Source: Zygnema cylindricum (taxonomy: Eukaryota > Streptophyta > Zygnematophyceae > Zygnematales > Zygnemataceae). Taken from it: a stretch of DNA of 64,000 nt. The DNA lies in the NCBI GenBank assembly GCA_037447655.1, contig JBBHKE010001438.1, positions 62,001 to 126,000 on the forward strand, given 5' to 3'. Positions within the stretch are counted from its first letter, which is position 1. Each line of letters begins with the position of its first letter. The translations under genes were made by a program, and so were the position numbers. The notes beneath the pieces were generated by a model. The model was not told the origin of the DNA, ran no database searches, and saw only the letters and a program-made list of their open reading frames with translations. Positions 1-11,098 of the stretch are shown one piece after another.

Positions 1-140
1 ATTGTCGACGTATAGAATCGTCACGCTCTAAGTGACAATTTCGTTTGGTACACATTGGGACACCCGAAATCCGGGTCCGCCGGATCTGCGCTAAAAAACA
101 AAAAAAAATCTCTAAGTTTGAAGTACATAGAGACGCACCC
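1..140. mobile_element. Right end of a Harbinger-like MITE (family H2), cut by window edge
   Basis: The sequence ends in ACATAGAGACGCACCC followed by TTA at 141-143. This is the inverted terminal sequence of family H2, whose complete copies lie at 6898-7841 and 53482-54649. The subterminal block around 61-110 (a stretch containing CCGGGTCCGCCGGATCT) recurs just inside the right end of the 53482 copy and, inverted, inside the left end of the 17604 copy. The left part of the element is outside the window. The 3-bp TTA target site suggests PIF/Harbinger; no transposase is present. Confidence 0.6.
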
Positions 141-1153
141 TTATTATCTAGCCTAATTTTGTCGTCTTTCCAATTTTCGGCACATTGCCACGTCAAGTCA
201 ACCTATCTTGTGACGTCATCATCGAGAGAGTTTAATGGAAAGTGACGTGTGAGAAATGAATAGAAAAAACAAAAATTCCTTCGTCCGTTTCTCAAGTTTT
301 CAAAATTCAAATTTCAAACGAGGAAAAGTTCACTCTATTTTGTTTTTTCACATTCCGTACATGTACGAAAAATATATTCTCCACGTTCGTTCATGGGTCT
401 TTGCAAGCCGCCGTTACCTCTCCGCCTCCCTTCCTCCCTCTCTCCTCCCCCCTTTTCCTGGAATCAAACGCGATAAGTTTGGTATGAAATAAAAAACTTG
501 AAAAAGTACAATTTTGGACTATCTGTGCGCCAAATGTGGTGACAAATCGCACTCGAAAAGACAAAAAAAGTGGAGCGTTTTTTACCTTTCCGTACGTGAA
601 CCGAACCGACTGGTTGCCGAAACCGAATTTAATAAAATATGGTAAAACCGCCCAAACCATTTTAAACGGTTAAACCGCATGTGAATTTCAAAAATCGAAC
701 CGCCTAGAAACCCGTTTGGGCCCATTCGGTCCGGTTTCGTCTCAAACCTGTCGAACCTATAATGAAGATGAAGTTCCATAAAAATGTAAAATGAAAAGTG
801 AGGTTGTTTACAAAAAATTCGGACCTCTCCGTACTCCATCGTACCATCTGTTTTGATTTTATATTAGCAAAACAACATTACATAAAATCTTGCCAATATT
901 CTCTGAAGGTAGGGGAGGTAATAATGACCATTAGATATTCATGTGGCATTCACTCCAATGGGTTTTGTAATTGAAAACTGATTAGAGGAATGTAATCATT
1001 ATAGAAATAGAAGATTCGCGACACGTGGATGTCAAAGTTACGTCTCACGATGGGCTACCACCATAACTGTAAAAAATTGCACATGATATGTATCTTCGGA
1101 CAAAGAGGACACGAGTCCACCAAATCCAACTGAAAATCCATAGTTTATTTTGC

Positions 1154-1325
1154 AACGCTCTATCGTCACATTATTTTTGGCAACATTTTTTTCGTCACAC
1201 TATTTTCAACAACGCTTTTTCGTCGCACTATTTTTGGCAATGCTCTTCCGTCACACTATTTTTAGTAACGCTCTTTCGTCACACTATTTTTGGCAACGCT
1301 CTTTGGTTGCACTATTTTTGGCAAA
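1154..1325. repeat. 29-bp minisatellite, about 6 units (copy 1)
   Basis: Tandem units of the form CGTCACACTATTTTTGGCAA plus CGCTCTTT repeat with a 29-bp period. Because 29 is not a multiple of 3, the same motif is read in all three frames, giving artefactual HYFWQ/RSFVTLFLA-type peptides. Degenerate single units occur inside H1-family elements (about 20120, 23810, 51760), so the array probably expanded from within such an element. Confidence 0.85.
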
Positions 1326-1335
1326 GCTACCGTGG

Positions 1336-1806
1336 ACGTGACGACGTGTCATTTTAGTTTCATCGATATTTATACGCGGGTAGTCGGGTACGCATTTTTA
1401 TTTTGTACGAAGTTTATTTGTTTTCGTGCGAGTTTACACATGTTGTACGTCGTCCTTTAATATGTGTCCAAGTTCAATGTAACGGTTCGCGAGTTGATTT
1501 CATTTTTGCAGTAAACTATCTGCGCGCAGCCATTTTATTTATATGTAGCTGCCGCAGTTTGGTTACAGTAAAACTACGTCGGCCGTGTGATTTTTTTTTT
1601 TTTTATGACGGTCGACGTTTGCAAGCGCGACACTTTTTTTAACCGCCGGTACAATAATCCGCCAGTCAAAGTTGTTCGACGGATTGACCGTCAGATCTGA
1701 AATTAAGGTACGTGTAGCCTATACGAAATTGTACTTCAAATGTACAATTTCTGACAACTACCTGCGCGCAACAAAAATTGTCTCTGCGATTAGCAATTCC
1801 CAAATT
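1336..1806. mobile_element. Half of a Mutator-like long-TIR element
   Basis: This block is collinear with 62590-63020, the right arm of the foldback element described there. It ends in the same terminal motif (GCGATTAGCAATTCCC). The left arm is missing and the block abuts the minisatellite directly, so it is a truncated copy. No transposase is seen. Confidence 0.65.
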
Positions 1807-1821
1807 ATATTTTCCAAGTTC

Positions 1822-2764
1822 CTTCATGGGTCTTTGCAAGCCGCCGTTACCTCTCCGCCTCCCTCCCTCCCTCTCTCCTCCCCCCTTTTCCTGGAATCAA
1901 ACGCGATAAGTTTGGTACGAAATAAAAAACTTGAAAAAGTACAATTTTGGACTATTTGTGCGCGAAATGTGGTGACAGGTCGCACTCGAAAAGACAAAAA
2001 AAGTGGAGCGTTTTTTACCTTTCCGTAGGTGAACCGAACCGACTGGTTGCCGAAACCGAACCGAAAATTTAATAAAATATGGTAAAACAACCCAAACCAT
2101 TTTAAACGGTTAATCCGCATGTGAATTTCAAAAACCGAACCACCTAGAAACCCGTTTGGCCCCATTCAGTCCGGTTTCGTCCCAAACCTGTCGAACCTAT
2201 AATAAAGATGAAGTTCCATAAAAATGTAAAATGAAAAGTGAGGTTGTTTACAAAAAATTCGGACCTCTCCGTACTCCATCGTACCATCTGTTTTGATTTT
2301 ATATTAGCAAAACAACATTACATAAAATCTTGCCAATATTCTCTGAAGGTAGGGGAGGTAATAATGACCATTAGATATTCATGTGGCATTCACTCCAATG
2401 GGTTTTGTAATTGAAAACTGATTAGAGGAATGTAATCATTATAGAAATAGAAGATTCGCGACACGTGGATGTCAAAGTTACGTCTCACGATGGGCTACCA
2501 CCATAACTGTAAAAAATTGCACATGATATGTATCTTCGGACAAAGAGGACACGAGTCCACCAAATCCAACTGAAAATCCATAGTTTATTTTGCAACGCTC
2601 TATCGTCACATTATTTTTGGCAACATTTTTTTCGTCACACTATTTTCAACAACGCTTTTTCGTCGCACTATTTTTGGCAATGCTCTTCCGTCACACTATT
2701 TTTAGCAACGCTCTTTCGTCACACTATTTTTGGCAACGCTCTTTGGTTGCACTATTTTTGGCAA
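1822..2764. repeat. 1.43-kb tandem duplication, copy 2 (partial)
   Basis: Nearly identical to 389-1324, including the truncated H1 fragment at about 2207 and the start of the minisatellite. It diverges at 2764, where copy 1 enters Mutator-like sequence and copy 2 continues into more minisatellite units. Such high identity implies a recent duplication or an assembly duplicate. Confidence 0.8.
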
Positions 2765-2993
2765 CGCTCTTTCATCACACTATTTTTAGCAACGCTCTTT
2801 TGGCAACGCTCTTTCGTCACACTAATTTTGGTAACGCTTTTTCGTCACACTACTTTTAGCCACGCTCTTTCGTCACACTATTTTTGGCAACGCTCTTTTG
2901 TCGCACTATTTTTGGCAACGCTCTTTGGTCACACTATTTTTAGCAGCGCTCTTTTGTCACACTATTTTTAGCAATGCTCTTTCGTCACACTAT
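2594..2993. repeat. 29-bp minisatellite, expanded array (copy 2)
   Basis: Same 29-bp unit as at 1154-1325, here with roughly 13 units and minor variants (GGCAACG, AGCAACG, CTTTTG/CTTTCG). The array differs in length between the two otherwise near-identical duplication copies, which shows unit gain or loss after the duplication. Confidence 0.85.
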
Positions 2994-3374
2994 TTCTACA
3001 TTTTTAAAACCTCCTTTCGTTTCCCTACACCGCCAATTGTTATTAGTTTGTGTACACTAATTCCGTCCCGTTTTTTTTATTTATTCTCCATTAGTGTAGT
3101 TCTTTCTATTTTTTTCTTTATTCTATTTAAGGGTTATTTTGAGTAAGTTGTCTCTTAAATAGAGTTGTGTACGGTCAGTGTCATACCGTACATAAATGTA
3201 CCTTTTTAAGTTAAAATTACAATAAATTAGTTTTAGTAACCGCAGACGCATGAGAATGTGCGTTCTAAAAAGGATAAAAAACGAGGTCGTAAAAAATTGC
3301 GTTCCCACATATTCGTCCGACATCCACGTTTCGACAGTGTGAATGTACGATTTGTGTACGATTTGTAGTGTTGT

Positions 3375-3540
3375 GTATCGGTAAGGATTTGCCGATAACC
3401 GATATAGGCCTTTTTTCGGGTATCCGATAATCGATATATTGGTACGATATATCGACATCGGTCTTATTGCCGATAAGTAGCCGATAATATTGGGTACTTA
3501 TCGGCGATAATGCCGATAACGATAATTATCGGCGATAACT
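3375..3540. repeat. TATCGG-rich degenerate repeat
   Basis: About 165 bp made of many direct and inverted CGATAA / TTATCGG / CCGATA motifs (for example TTATCGGCGATAATGCCGAT). Such motif-rich blocks are common as subterminal transposase-binding regions of DNA transposons. A similar shorter block lies at 58046-58140. No termini or target duplication could be assigned. Confidence 0.5.
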
Positions 3541-4135
3541 GTACGGACCGTACAGATAAATGTACGGACTGTACACTCAACTGTACGTCATATTCTCCGG
3601 ACGTGTACAAGCATAGAAAGTACTGTAGCCGCCATGAAATCTGTACGATTTTGATACGGATCCAGTAAAAATGATGTACCTTTCACATCCGACGCCATGG
3701 CTTTGTCCCTTAATTCCTTAAAATCTACTAGGGACCTGCCACGTGTCAATCTGTCGGCTTTTTTGGCAAAAGCTGCCAAAAGAGCCATTTCCGGGATGCC
3801 GGCGCTCACGCTGGCCCGTCCGTTCGTGTTTTCTCATTCCAAGTCGTCCGTTCCATTCCGGCGGCGCGCAGAATGTTATTCTGCGTCCGTTGTACTTTTG
3901 TGTCCGCCGTCCTTTTCCAGTTCCATGTTTGTTGAAATTTATGTATTTTCTAGGTCTGTGTTGGAAAAATAAATAGAGTGTTGAAAAGAGGTGACTAATA
4001 GTTCACTTCTATATTTTAGTTAGAATGTAAAGAGAGAGAGAAAGAGAGGACCAAAGGCACGCCATGGTTGCCGCATCATTTAGAAGGAGGAAGAATGAAT
4101 TAGAAAGTATTTTACTAGTTTTAGCAAAATACTGC
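3541..4135. other. Gene-poor stretch with unrecognised open frames
   Basis: GTACGG-rich sequence followed by overlapping open frames on both strands (minus 3588-3809, plus 3697-3972). No conserved domain was recognised in either; they may be remnants of a transposon ORF. A GA-rich run occurs at 4030-4050. Confidence 0.3.
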
Positions 4136-4212
4136 CGCTGGCCGGATTTGACCCGGGGCCTGTAGGCTACTAAAATAGACCAACGCCTTATCCATTAAGT
4201 TACTTACGAAAC
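4136..4212 (-). repeat. tRNA-like remnant, possibly a SINE head
   Basis: On the minus strand the sequence has a D-arm/box A-like segment (TAACTTAATGGATAAGGCG), a TTGGTCTATTTTAG anticodon-arm-like segment and a T-arm/box B-like segment (GGGTCAAATCC). The acceptor stem does not pair and the anticodon stem has mismatches, so this is not a functional tRNA. It could be a tRNA pseudogene or the 5' head of a tRNA-derived SINE. Confidence 0.4.
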
Positions 4213-4245
4213 GATACACGTGACGGGTTTCATAAATATATAAAC

Positions 4246-4255
4246 NNNNNNNNNN
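4246..4255. other. Assembly gap (10 N)
   Basis: Ten undetermined bases. The sequence on either side is unlike: an AT-rich tRNA-like repeat to the left and a GACGCGACGA-rich tract to the right. The join may be a scaffold gap of unknown true size. Confidence 1.
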
Positions 4256-5523
4256 GACGACGCGGCGACGCGATGATCAACGATGCGGCGATTCAACGAT
4301 ACGACGCGACCAGATCTTAGCGTCGACGCGACGAGATCTAAGCGTTGACACGACGAGATTTTAGCGTTGATATCGTCGGATCGGGATCGACTTTGAGACT
4401 CTGGAGGTATTCAGGATAGGACCCTCTCTCCCAGAGAGCTTCTGTATAAAAGGTCAACTTTGACCCTCCATAACTTACTGCTCAGGGGAGCAAATTCAGA
4501 GATTCTTTTTGCTACCGACTCAGGGGAGTCTTGCCTTCACAGAGGTGTTGATCGTCAGGGTTTTTGTCTGCCAGGGTGGCAGTTATTTTTGCTGGAACAC
4601 AAAGGGGTCAGGATTATCTTAGAGGCTTCTTGGAAGCTGTCTACTCTGAGGACTTATGGAGGTCTCAGAGTTTCAGCTAGGGCTAGGCTGCTATAGTTGC
4701 GATTTTAGAGCAGCACAGTTGCGAATCTAGAGCAGCGCAGCTGCGATTCTAGACCAGCGCAGCATAGCAACTTAGCGGCGTAGCAACTAGTAGCACAGCA
4801 GCGTATTAGCGCAGCATAGCAACGCCGCAGAATATACATTGAGCTGTATAGTTCTAGACGGAAGTTTTGGATAGATCTCGGTTGACCGCGAAGGTCCACG
4901 TGTATAACTGTATAATACTAGGTTGACTAGCAGTTAGCTAGTTTAAATAGTCGAGTAGACCTAGTGAAGTAGACCTACACAGCTAGCGCAACCTTGTACT
5001 CTCTTTCAAGTAATAAAGTGCAACCTTGTCTGTGAGTTCTGTGTACATCTGTTGTTGCTACGGGAAGATCCTTGGTGTTTTCCGCTGTGCACTGTAACGT
5101 GTTGTGGTGTATCGTTGCCTCTTTTACACCTACTAACTAAATAGTGTTTTAGTAGTTAAGAGATAGAATTATTAAGAGTGGAGAGTATTGGAAACACTTT
5201 AATAGCCACGAGGGCAAGAGACCAAGCTAATGTTATGTGGACAAAAGCTTCTTCTAATTTAAAGTTTATCATTATGTGAGTGTTGTCCAATGTGGATGTG
5301 TATTTTCCAATCTGTGGAATGTGTGGCTGGGATTGTTTGTAGTAATGGGATTTTTTGAGAGGTAGGAGATCCTGTTACAGAAGTCTTGATCTCTGCTGTG
5401 ATATAATTAACCGCGTAGCTCAGATTTAAATTGTCGATGCATTGTAGATGTCGATACATTACTCCCCTAAATATTTGTAAAATTGCGATATCGTGCGTTC
5501 CGCACTATGAGGACATCGAACAC
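4256..5523. other. Degenerate repeat region, LTR-like in places
   Basis: Starts with short CGACGCGACGAGAT-type direct repeats (4256-4380). A GCAGCGCAGC/TAGCAACT-rich repetitive stretch follows (4690-4840), then sequence with an AATAAA signal (about 5012). The combination recalls a decayed LTR-retrotransposon end, but no TG...CA pair, primer-binding site or coding domain was found. 5105-5523 shows nothing further. Confidence 0.25.
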
Positions 5524-5525
5524 TA

Positions 5526-6079
5526 CACCGTGAATCATTATTATACTTATGTACTCTATATCGGTGCCCCAAAATTTTGACATTAATGCCCGAAATACAG
5601 TTACTGGTTCTATTTTATCCGTGACGTTAATTACTGTTCTTGTGAATTAGCGTTAATGGAATTACCGTACTTATTTCACGAATTGTGTGGTGTGTGGAAT
5701 GTGTTTGCTGGGACAAAAATGTACTTGATTACCAAAAATATTACGAAAATTGTAGTTAACTTATGTCGGTTGCCTACAGATCTGCACTTAGAATAAACGT
5801 GGAGTCTAATCTGCGACAAACGCGTTCGCAAACCCAAATTATAATTATGGATTAATTACATTGAAAGGACGCGACGTGGTACGGATTGTCAAACTTTGTA
5901 CTTCTGCCTATTTTAACGTATATGTAATGACGACGGATTTTGAATACCTAAATCAGCGTTATATAGAAATTACAATTAAACATTTTTTTCTTAATGGTAT
6001 TGATACACAAATTAGAATCTATGACACTAAATTATTATTGATACTAATAATTTCTATAGTCTAATAACGATTCACGGTG
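5526..6079. mobile_element. TA-flanked MITE, family T1
   Basis: Termini are inverted: CACCGTGAATCATTATTA at the left and TAATAACGATTCACGGTG at the right. Each end is followed by TA, consistent with a TA target duplication (mariner/Stowaway-like). The 554-bp body has no meaningful ORF. Other copies of the family are at 8060, 19715, 23365, 51210 and 57326. Confidence 0.75.
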
Positions 6080-6192
6080 TACAGTACAGTTCAGTGCTGT
6101 ACTGTAGAATGCCCATCGTTATTAGTTATTATCGTAAAGAGCACTAAATAAGTCGAACACTTTTGTTGACCAAAAATTATAAGATAGTGTTA

Positions 6193-6894
6193 GGGTGAAC
6201 CTCCATCAGGCGAAAAGTGGGGTTCTTTACTGGAAAAAGTGTACTTTTGTACAGATCCAGCTCATTTCCGTACAAAGACGTACTGATTTTTTATATATAT
6301 TTTTTTAAACATGACTAATGTCGGCGCGTCAAGATTCTCCAAACATTTGGGCGACAACGTCGACCGTCCGATTACGTATTTTTGAAGAAAACGGTCACGT
6401 CGTCCAGTGATTAATTACTCTCCTCAAGAGGAGAGTCATCAATCACCAGACGTGTAAAATGTTTACGCGAGGAAAGGTGACGTACGGGCCGCGCGACCCG
6501 GACAGGCGGGAATCAAATCCAACAAAAACCACCAAAAAAATATTTGTTGAATAATGTGTCGTGACGCCTCCTCCACGATCCGCTGACATCCGAAATTTAT
6601 GGCGCCACGACAAAACACGAAAGACAAAACAACTACAAAAAATTCAAAACACGAACGTACAAACTGTACATTCACGTAAGTTAATTTTGCGACAAGATGT
6701 GCGGATACAAGTCCAGATATTGTGTTTTTATAATCTTTGACTGTCAGAACATGAACCTACGTGCGTCCAATAGAAAGAAAGCACGTACGCGATAGATTCC
6801 ATTGCTGACACGACCTGATGGAGAAGTGAACGAAGTATTACTGCCATTAAACGTTTCCGTATGATTACTTTCGGCGCCTGATGGATGGTTGCCC
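6193..6894. mobile_element. Harbinger-like MITE, family H1/H3
   Basis: Left end GGGTGAACCTCCATCAGGCG and right end CGCCTGATGGATGGTTGCCC are inverted repeats, flanked on both sides by TTA (6190-6192 and 6895-6897). The 702-bp body lacks a coding region. The right TTA is shared with the H2 element that starts at 6898. Confidence 0.78.
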
Positions 6895-6897
6895 TTA

Positions 6898-7841
6898 GGG
6901 TACGTCCCCATGTAAGCGATTCTTTGAAAAATTATGTTGGATTGTAGCGAAGTGTTCAGTACTACTTTGAAAAGCGTCCCTATGTGCGAAAATGAAATCG
7001 AAACTTTGAAATATGACGGTTGTAGACGTAGGTACGGTTGACGACTACAAAATTAGTGATGCTAACAAAAACAGCGACAATTGCAGACGTCTAGGTTTTT
7101 GTAATTTTGTTATATGGCAGATGTTTAGGGTTTTGTAACATCGTGACGTCAAGCTCACTTGTGACAACGTCGACGTCACAGATTCAAGGACTTTCGGCCA
7201 TGGATACCCAATTTCGTTTTCTCTACTTTTTTTGCTCTACTTGCCATAAAAATATACATGAAGGATAGCCAAAATAATTATTTTTCAAATATCTTTAATT
7301 TCATACCAGTTTTGTCGTGCCTCATTCTAAAAAGTGTGAGATAAAAGTGATAATGTGAGAGGGAGAGGGGAGAGGCGACAACGACGCAAAATTCTACCGA
7401 GGACCCATGAATGAAAGTGGAGGTCCGCGACCCCTTCAGTTTTTTTCCGTACATCCTCGTATTTTCCGTACATGCGCGGGACGGGCAAAGAGAAAAATAG
7501 TGAGTCGTCCTAAAATTTTCCCGCTCGTATGCCGCGTACGTGGGGCCGTTTTGCATTCGTTGTTTTGGGCGGTACTTTCCCTAAAATCACCTCGCGAGGT
7601 TGATTTTTGAAGAAGTTTTTTGACGGGCTGGAATCTATTGCCCGAGGGTCGAAAAAAGGAAAATGCCAAAATTAGTTAAGATGACGACAAATATGAAGTA
7701 CATTCAAAGTATAGACTTGACGTTTGCTGTACTTTTAAAGAATTGATTTTTCTGTACGTCTAAAGTTTTTCTCGTACGGACCTGCGTTCTATGCCAAAAC
7801 GACTGATTAAAGTCGATACTTTAACACATGGGGACGTACCC
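6898..7841. mobile_element. Harbinger-like MITE, family H2
   Basis: Left end GGGTACGTCCCCATGTAA and right end ACACATGGGGACGTACCC form terminal inverted repeats flanked by TTA (6895-6897 and 7842-7844). The length is 944 bp. Small open frames inside are not conserved between copies, so it is non-autonomous. Confidence 0.78.
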
Positions 7842-8059
7842 TTAGTTACATTACTCTATGAAGTGGAGAAGTATTTGCCACGTTTCATACATTAACTAGT
7901 AATGTATATTTTATTTATATATCTACACTATTAAACGATACTGTACTGTGGTAAGTGGTGACGATGACCAGTGTACTTTTTCTGCTTATCAAATTTAATT
8001 GCACACAATAACGCTATTGGCGAATTAACAATTTCCCTTAACCAAAGCAAAGTACAGTA

Positions 8060-8672
8060 CACCGCGAATCGTAATTAGAGTAATGAAAAAATTAGAGTAA
8101 AAAAACAAAAAAAAACAATTAGAGTAATGAACTCTAATTTATGTGATAGAATTTTTTCTCAGAGGAAGTTTACTCTAATTTATTTAAGTACTCTATATTG
8201 GGTTGTGTCGGCGATAAATTTCCGCGCTGAAATTATGAACACTAAATCACGTAAACAAACAAAATCTGTCAGTCCGTATAGTTTTGACGTCATTATGACG
8301 CTAGTATTATTTGTCGCGCTGAATGTCAGTTAACGTTCACACTAACGACGATGCTGTCGACGGACGAGAGTTATGCGAACAGCTTTTTTTCGATGTGATT
8401 GATTTTTCGTTTAGTGCGATTTCACGTGCGAGCGTGATTCTATTAAATCATTAATATACCTTTTTACTTTGAAAAGTACAGTTTTGCACGGTCGAACGTC
8501 GTCCGTACTCCACACTATTTAAAACAAACCTGTACTACAATATTTTACGCTAATTAAACCTTACCTAAATTAGAATAATGAAAAAATTAGAATCGATTAC
8601 TCTATTTCATGTGATAGAGTCGAAATTTCGAGCGACCGAATTAGATAATTTATCTAATTACGATTCGTGGTG
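8060..8672. mobile_element. TA-flanked MITE, family T1
   Basis: CACCGCGAATCGTAATTAGA at the left is the inverse of TAATTACGATTCGTGGTG at the right, with TA on both sides. The 613-bp element sits in a GTAC/TGTAC-rich site (TGTACTGTACTGTAC to the right), the same kind of context seen beside other T1 copies. Confidence 0.75.
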
Positions 8673-8674
8673 TA

Positions 8675-11040
8675 CTGTACTGTACTGTACTATGACCGCT
8701 GTCGTCATTATGAGAAGCTGTTGAGCACCAGAGTCCAGCTTCACGTTGGAATGCCCGCCTTGCCGACAACTGACCTTTGCCGAATAGGCGGCATTAATTG
8801 CCGAGCGAAACCAGAATATGAGGTTATAGCGAGACGGTTTTCCTATACGACACGATGATCCACCGTCACCGCCAGCTCATGGCACGTCACTCTGTGGCCG
8901 CGTGCCGCCGATCGTGAAATGCACGAGATGCTTTTTTGTCTCCCATGTGAAGATCGTACAGTCTATTATTTGGATATGATTACAAGAATCGTTTGTTACA
9001 GGGTTGTTTTCCATGAGAGTAAAAATTCTGGCTAGGTTACTGAACTATGCGGTTTCATGCGTATTTCGTACGAAATATTTCCACAATTTATGAAAATTGA
9101 AGTACAGCGATACAGTACTGTTAGCCGCCTCCGAAAATTTCGGAGTGACATCTAGCCGCCTTATTTTTTGTCCTATCGCCACGTCACAATGGAATGACGT
9201 TTGCAGAATGGCTCGTGCGGACTCTCCTTCCCGAGGTATTCCCGTCTCTACATTTTTACGAGCGTCCAATGTCGCGACGGTAGAAGATATTATACGGAGG
9301 AGTGGACGAGTTGAATATGCGACGCGTCCACCTGACAGATCCACAAAGATCTGAAAGGAATGTGCAGAAACGAAAAAAGAGAAAGTTTTATGTCAAGGAA
9401 CCTGAAACACAATTTTTTTCTCATTGGCAGCGTCTGTCTGGCAGTCTTGTTTTATTAAAAAAAGAAGGCGGCGGAAGGGTCTTTCCAAAAATATACAAAT
9501 ATCGCACGCTATGTCACGATTCGTAAAGTGCGTGATCGCCTGTTAAGAGATTTTTTATGTCGCGATTTTCCGTTGACGTGGAAGTGCATTTGTTCGCCGC
9601 ATGGATACCTTTGGAAACCTAAAGACGTCATCACGGAAAGGATCCGCAACATTCTCATTTTTCAGCACATTGCCTCTATATCGCTTTTTCATGGAAAGCC
9701 GCCCTCAAGACGACCATTGACATCGTATATCCTAGCCGCTAAACGATAACCACTACTACTATGTGAGGACAAAACATGACGCCCTATGTACGGTCGTGTG
9801 TCGATTACACATACGGTAGATCCGACCATTATGCTTCTTGTAAATGCGACAGCTAATGGCCCTCTCGTCTCCATGTCGCGGATTTGGAGGGACGTGGCCA
9901 CTCAATCCCCAAAAATCCAAGGCGTACGATTTGCCGGTGATATGCCGAATGGTAGACTCCATCCCGAGTCGTGGTGAGACCGCCGCCACAGGCGTTTGCT
10001 TTCCTCAGGCCATTCGTGTGGGGTCAACACCGATATTTTTGAGTACGGTGAAGGACACCGATGAACTATCGCGGGATCAACTTTAGATCTTCCTTATCGA
10101 ATGTACCAGAATCCGCGACCTGCCTCGGTTTCATTGATGATTAACTTTCGTAGATGCTCCACGGATCATATTGCAAAATCCTCGTCTGTCAACGTGGAAT
10201 CCCTGCACATGTTGGCGTCGTGCGTCCTCACAATCCATCCGTACACGTAAAAAAATCAGCACAACCGATAGTCTTGGGATTCCTGATCTGGCCCTGATTT
10301 CGTGTTTTTTTTTTTCTTTCATATTCTTCCTTTGTCCTTTGTCCCGTTTTCGTGGTTTCTGCCGTCGACGAGAAGCCGGCTTGCCGAACCCCAAGCTCAA
10401 CACGTGGAGACCACACAGAAAATACTGAGCAGTCGTAAATCATTATTTTCAGACCATTCCGTTGCAATACCCCATTTTGCAGCGGCACTTGTCTACGATT
10501 TGCTTCCGGGTATCTCCAAACGTTTTACAAACCGTTTCCGGACGTGACACATATTTTGGTTAAACTTCTTTCCACCAATTAAAAACGTACCGAACCTTAT
10601 TTCTGTTCCAAGGCCTGTACCTGGAAGACGACTTTTGCTGCGCTAGCCAGATATGTCGTGTGCATGACCGCCGTTTAAAATATGACGGTCGTTAGCAAAA
10701 GCCAAAGGACGTCATCGGCCATAGGTTCATTCCCTTGCAAGACACGGCAGTCGGAAATTTTGTTGTTTTCCTGCCCGAGTCAAAGGCGCGGCCCTTGACC
10801 CGAAGCCGTATATGAAAGCACGATCCAGCTTCCGAAATAGTCAAACACACGCCGCCTTTGGCTACTTGTGAATTTGAGTATCTTCACGTGCACGAAGAAC
10901 GGGCAGCAAGGGAAACGGGCAGGCTCAAATAGACGGACAAACCCTGAGATTTCCTCGTAGATAATTTTTTTTCGTATGCCCGACGTTTACTTCACCCTCA
11001 GATCGTTATCAAAATAAAGCTGCCTCTGTTTCGGTAGGTA
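8675..11040. other. Unassigned region, probably decayed transposon sequence
   Basis: About 2.4 kb with several overlapping short open frames on both strands (for example plus 9097-9354, minus 9759-9989 and minus 10131-10403). None is longer than 100 codons and no catalytic motif was recognised. The base composition, richer in GC than the flanks, suggests a decayed transposon coding region, but the family could not be determined. Confidence 0.25.
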
Positions 11041-11098
11041 GAGGAAGTTCAGCAGTAACCAATTTATATTTTGAGAAACTTGATAGTCTCTATCAGCG

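Larger units (their letters stand above)
389..1821. repeat. 1.43-kb tandem duplication, copy 1
   Basis: The block beginning TTCATGGGTCTTTGCAAGCC (389 on) recurs almost base for base from 1822, with an offset of 1433 rising to 1440 because of small indels. The near-identical part is 389-1324. It contains an AACCG-rich stretch (about 600-720), a truncated H1-type MITE fragment (from about 767) and a short run of a 29-bp minisatellite. The remainder of the unit (about 1325-1821) is Mutator-like TIR sequence. Open frames here are repeat translations, not genes. Confidence 0.8.

Noticed and set aside
389-2764. LTR retrotransposon with direct repeats 389-1324 and 1822-2764
   Set aside because: The repeats do not begin TG and end CA, the 497-bp interior has no primer-binding site or coding region, and it matches a Mutator-like element; a tandem duplication explains it better.
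1088-2971. Open frames with repeated HYFWQ / SHYFWQRSF peptides
   Set aside because: They are translations of a 29-bp minisatellite that cycles through the reading frames; no gene is implied.
4136-4212. Functional tRNA gene on the minus strand
   Set aside because: Acceptor stem absent and anticodon stem mismatched; kept only as a tRNA-like repeat.
8675-11040. Harbinger or other transposase gene able to mobilise the H1/H2 MITEs
   Set aside because: No catalytic motif or long ORF could be recognised in either strand, so the claim cannot be supported.
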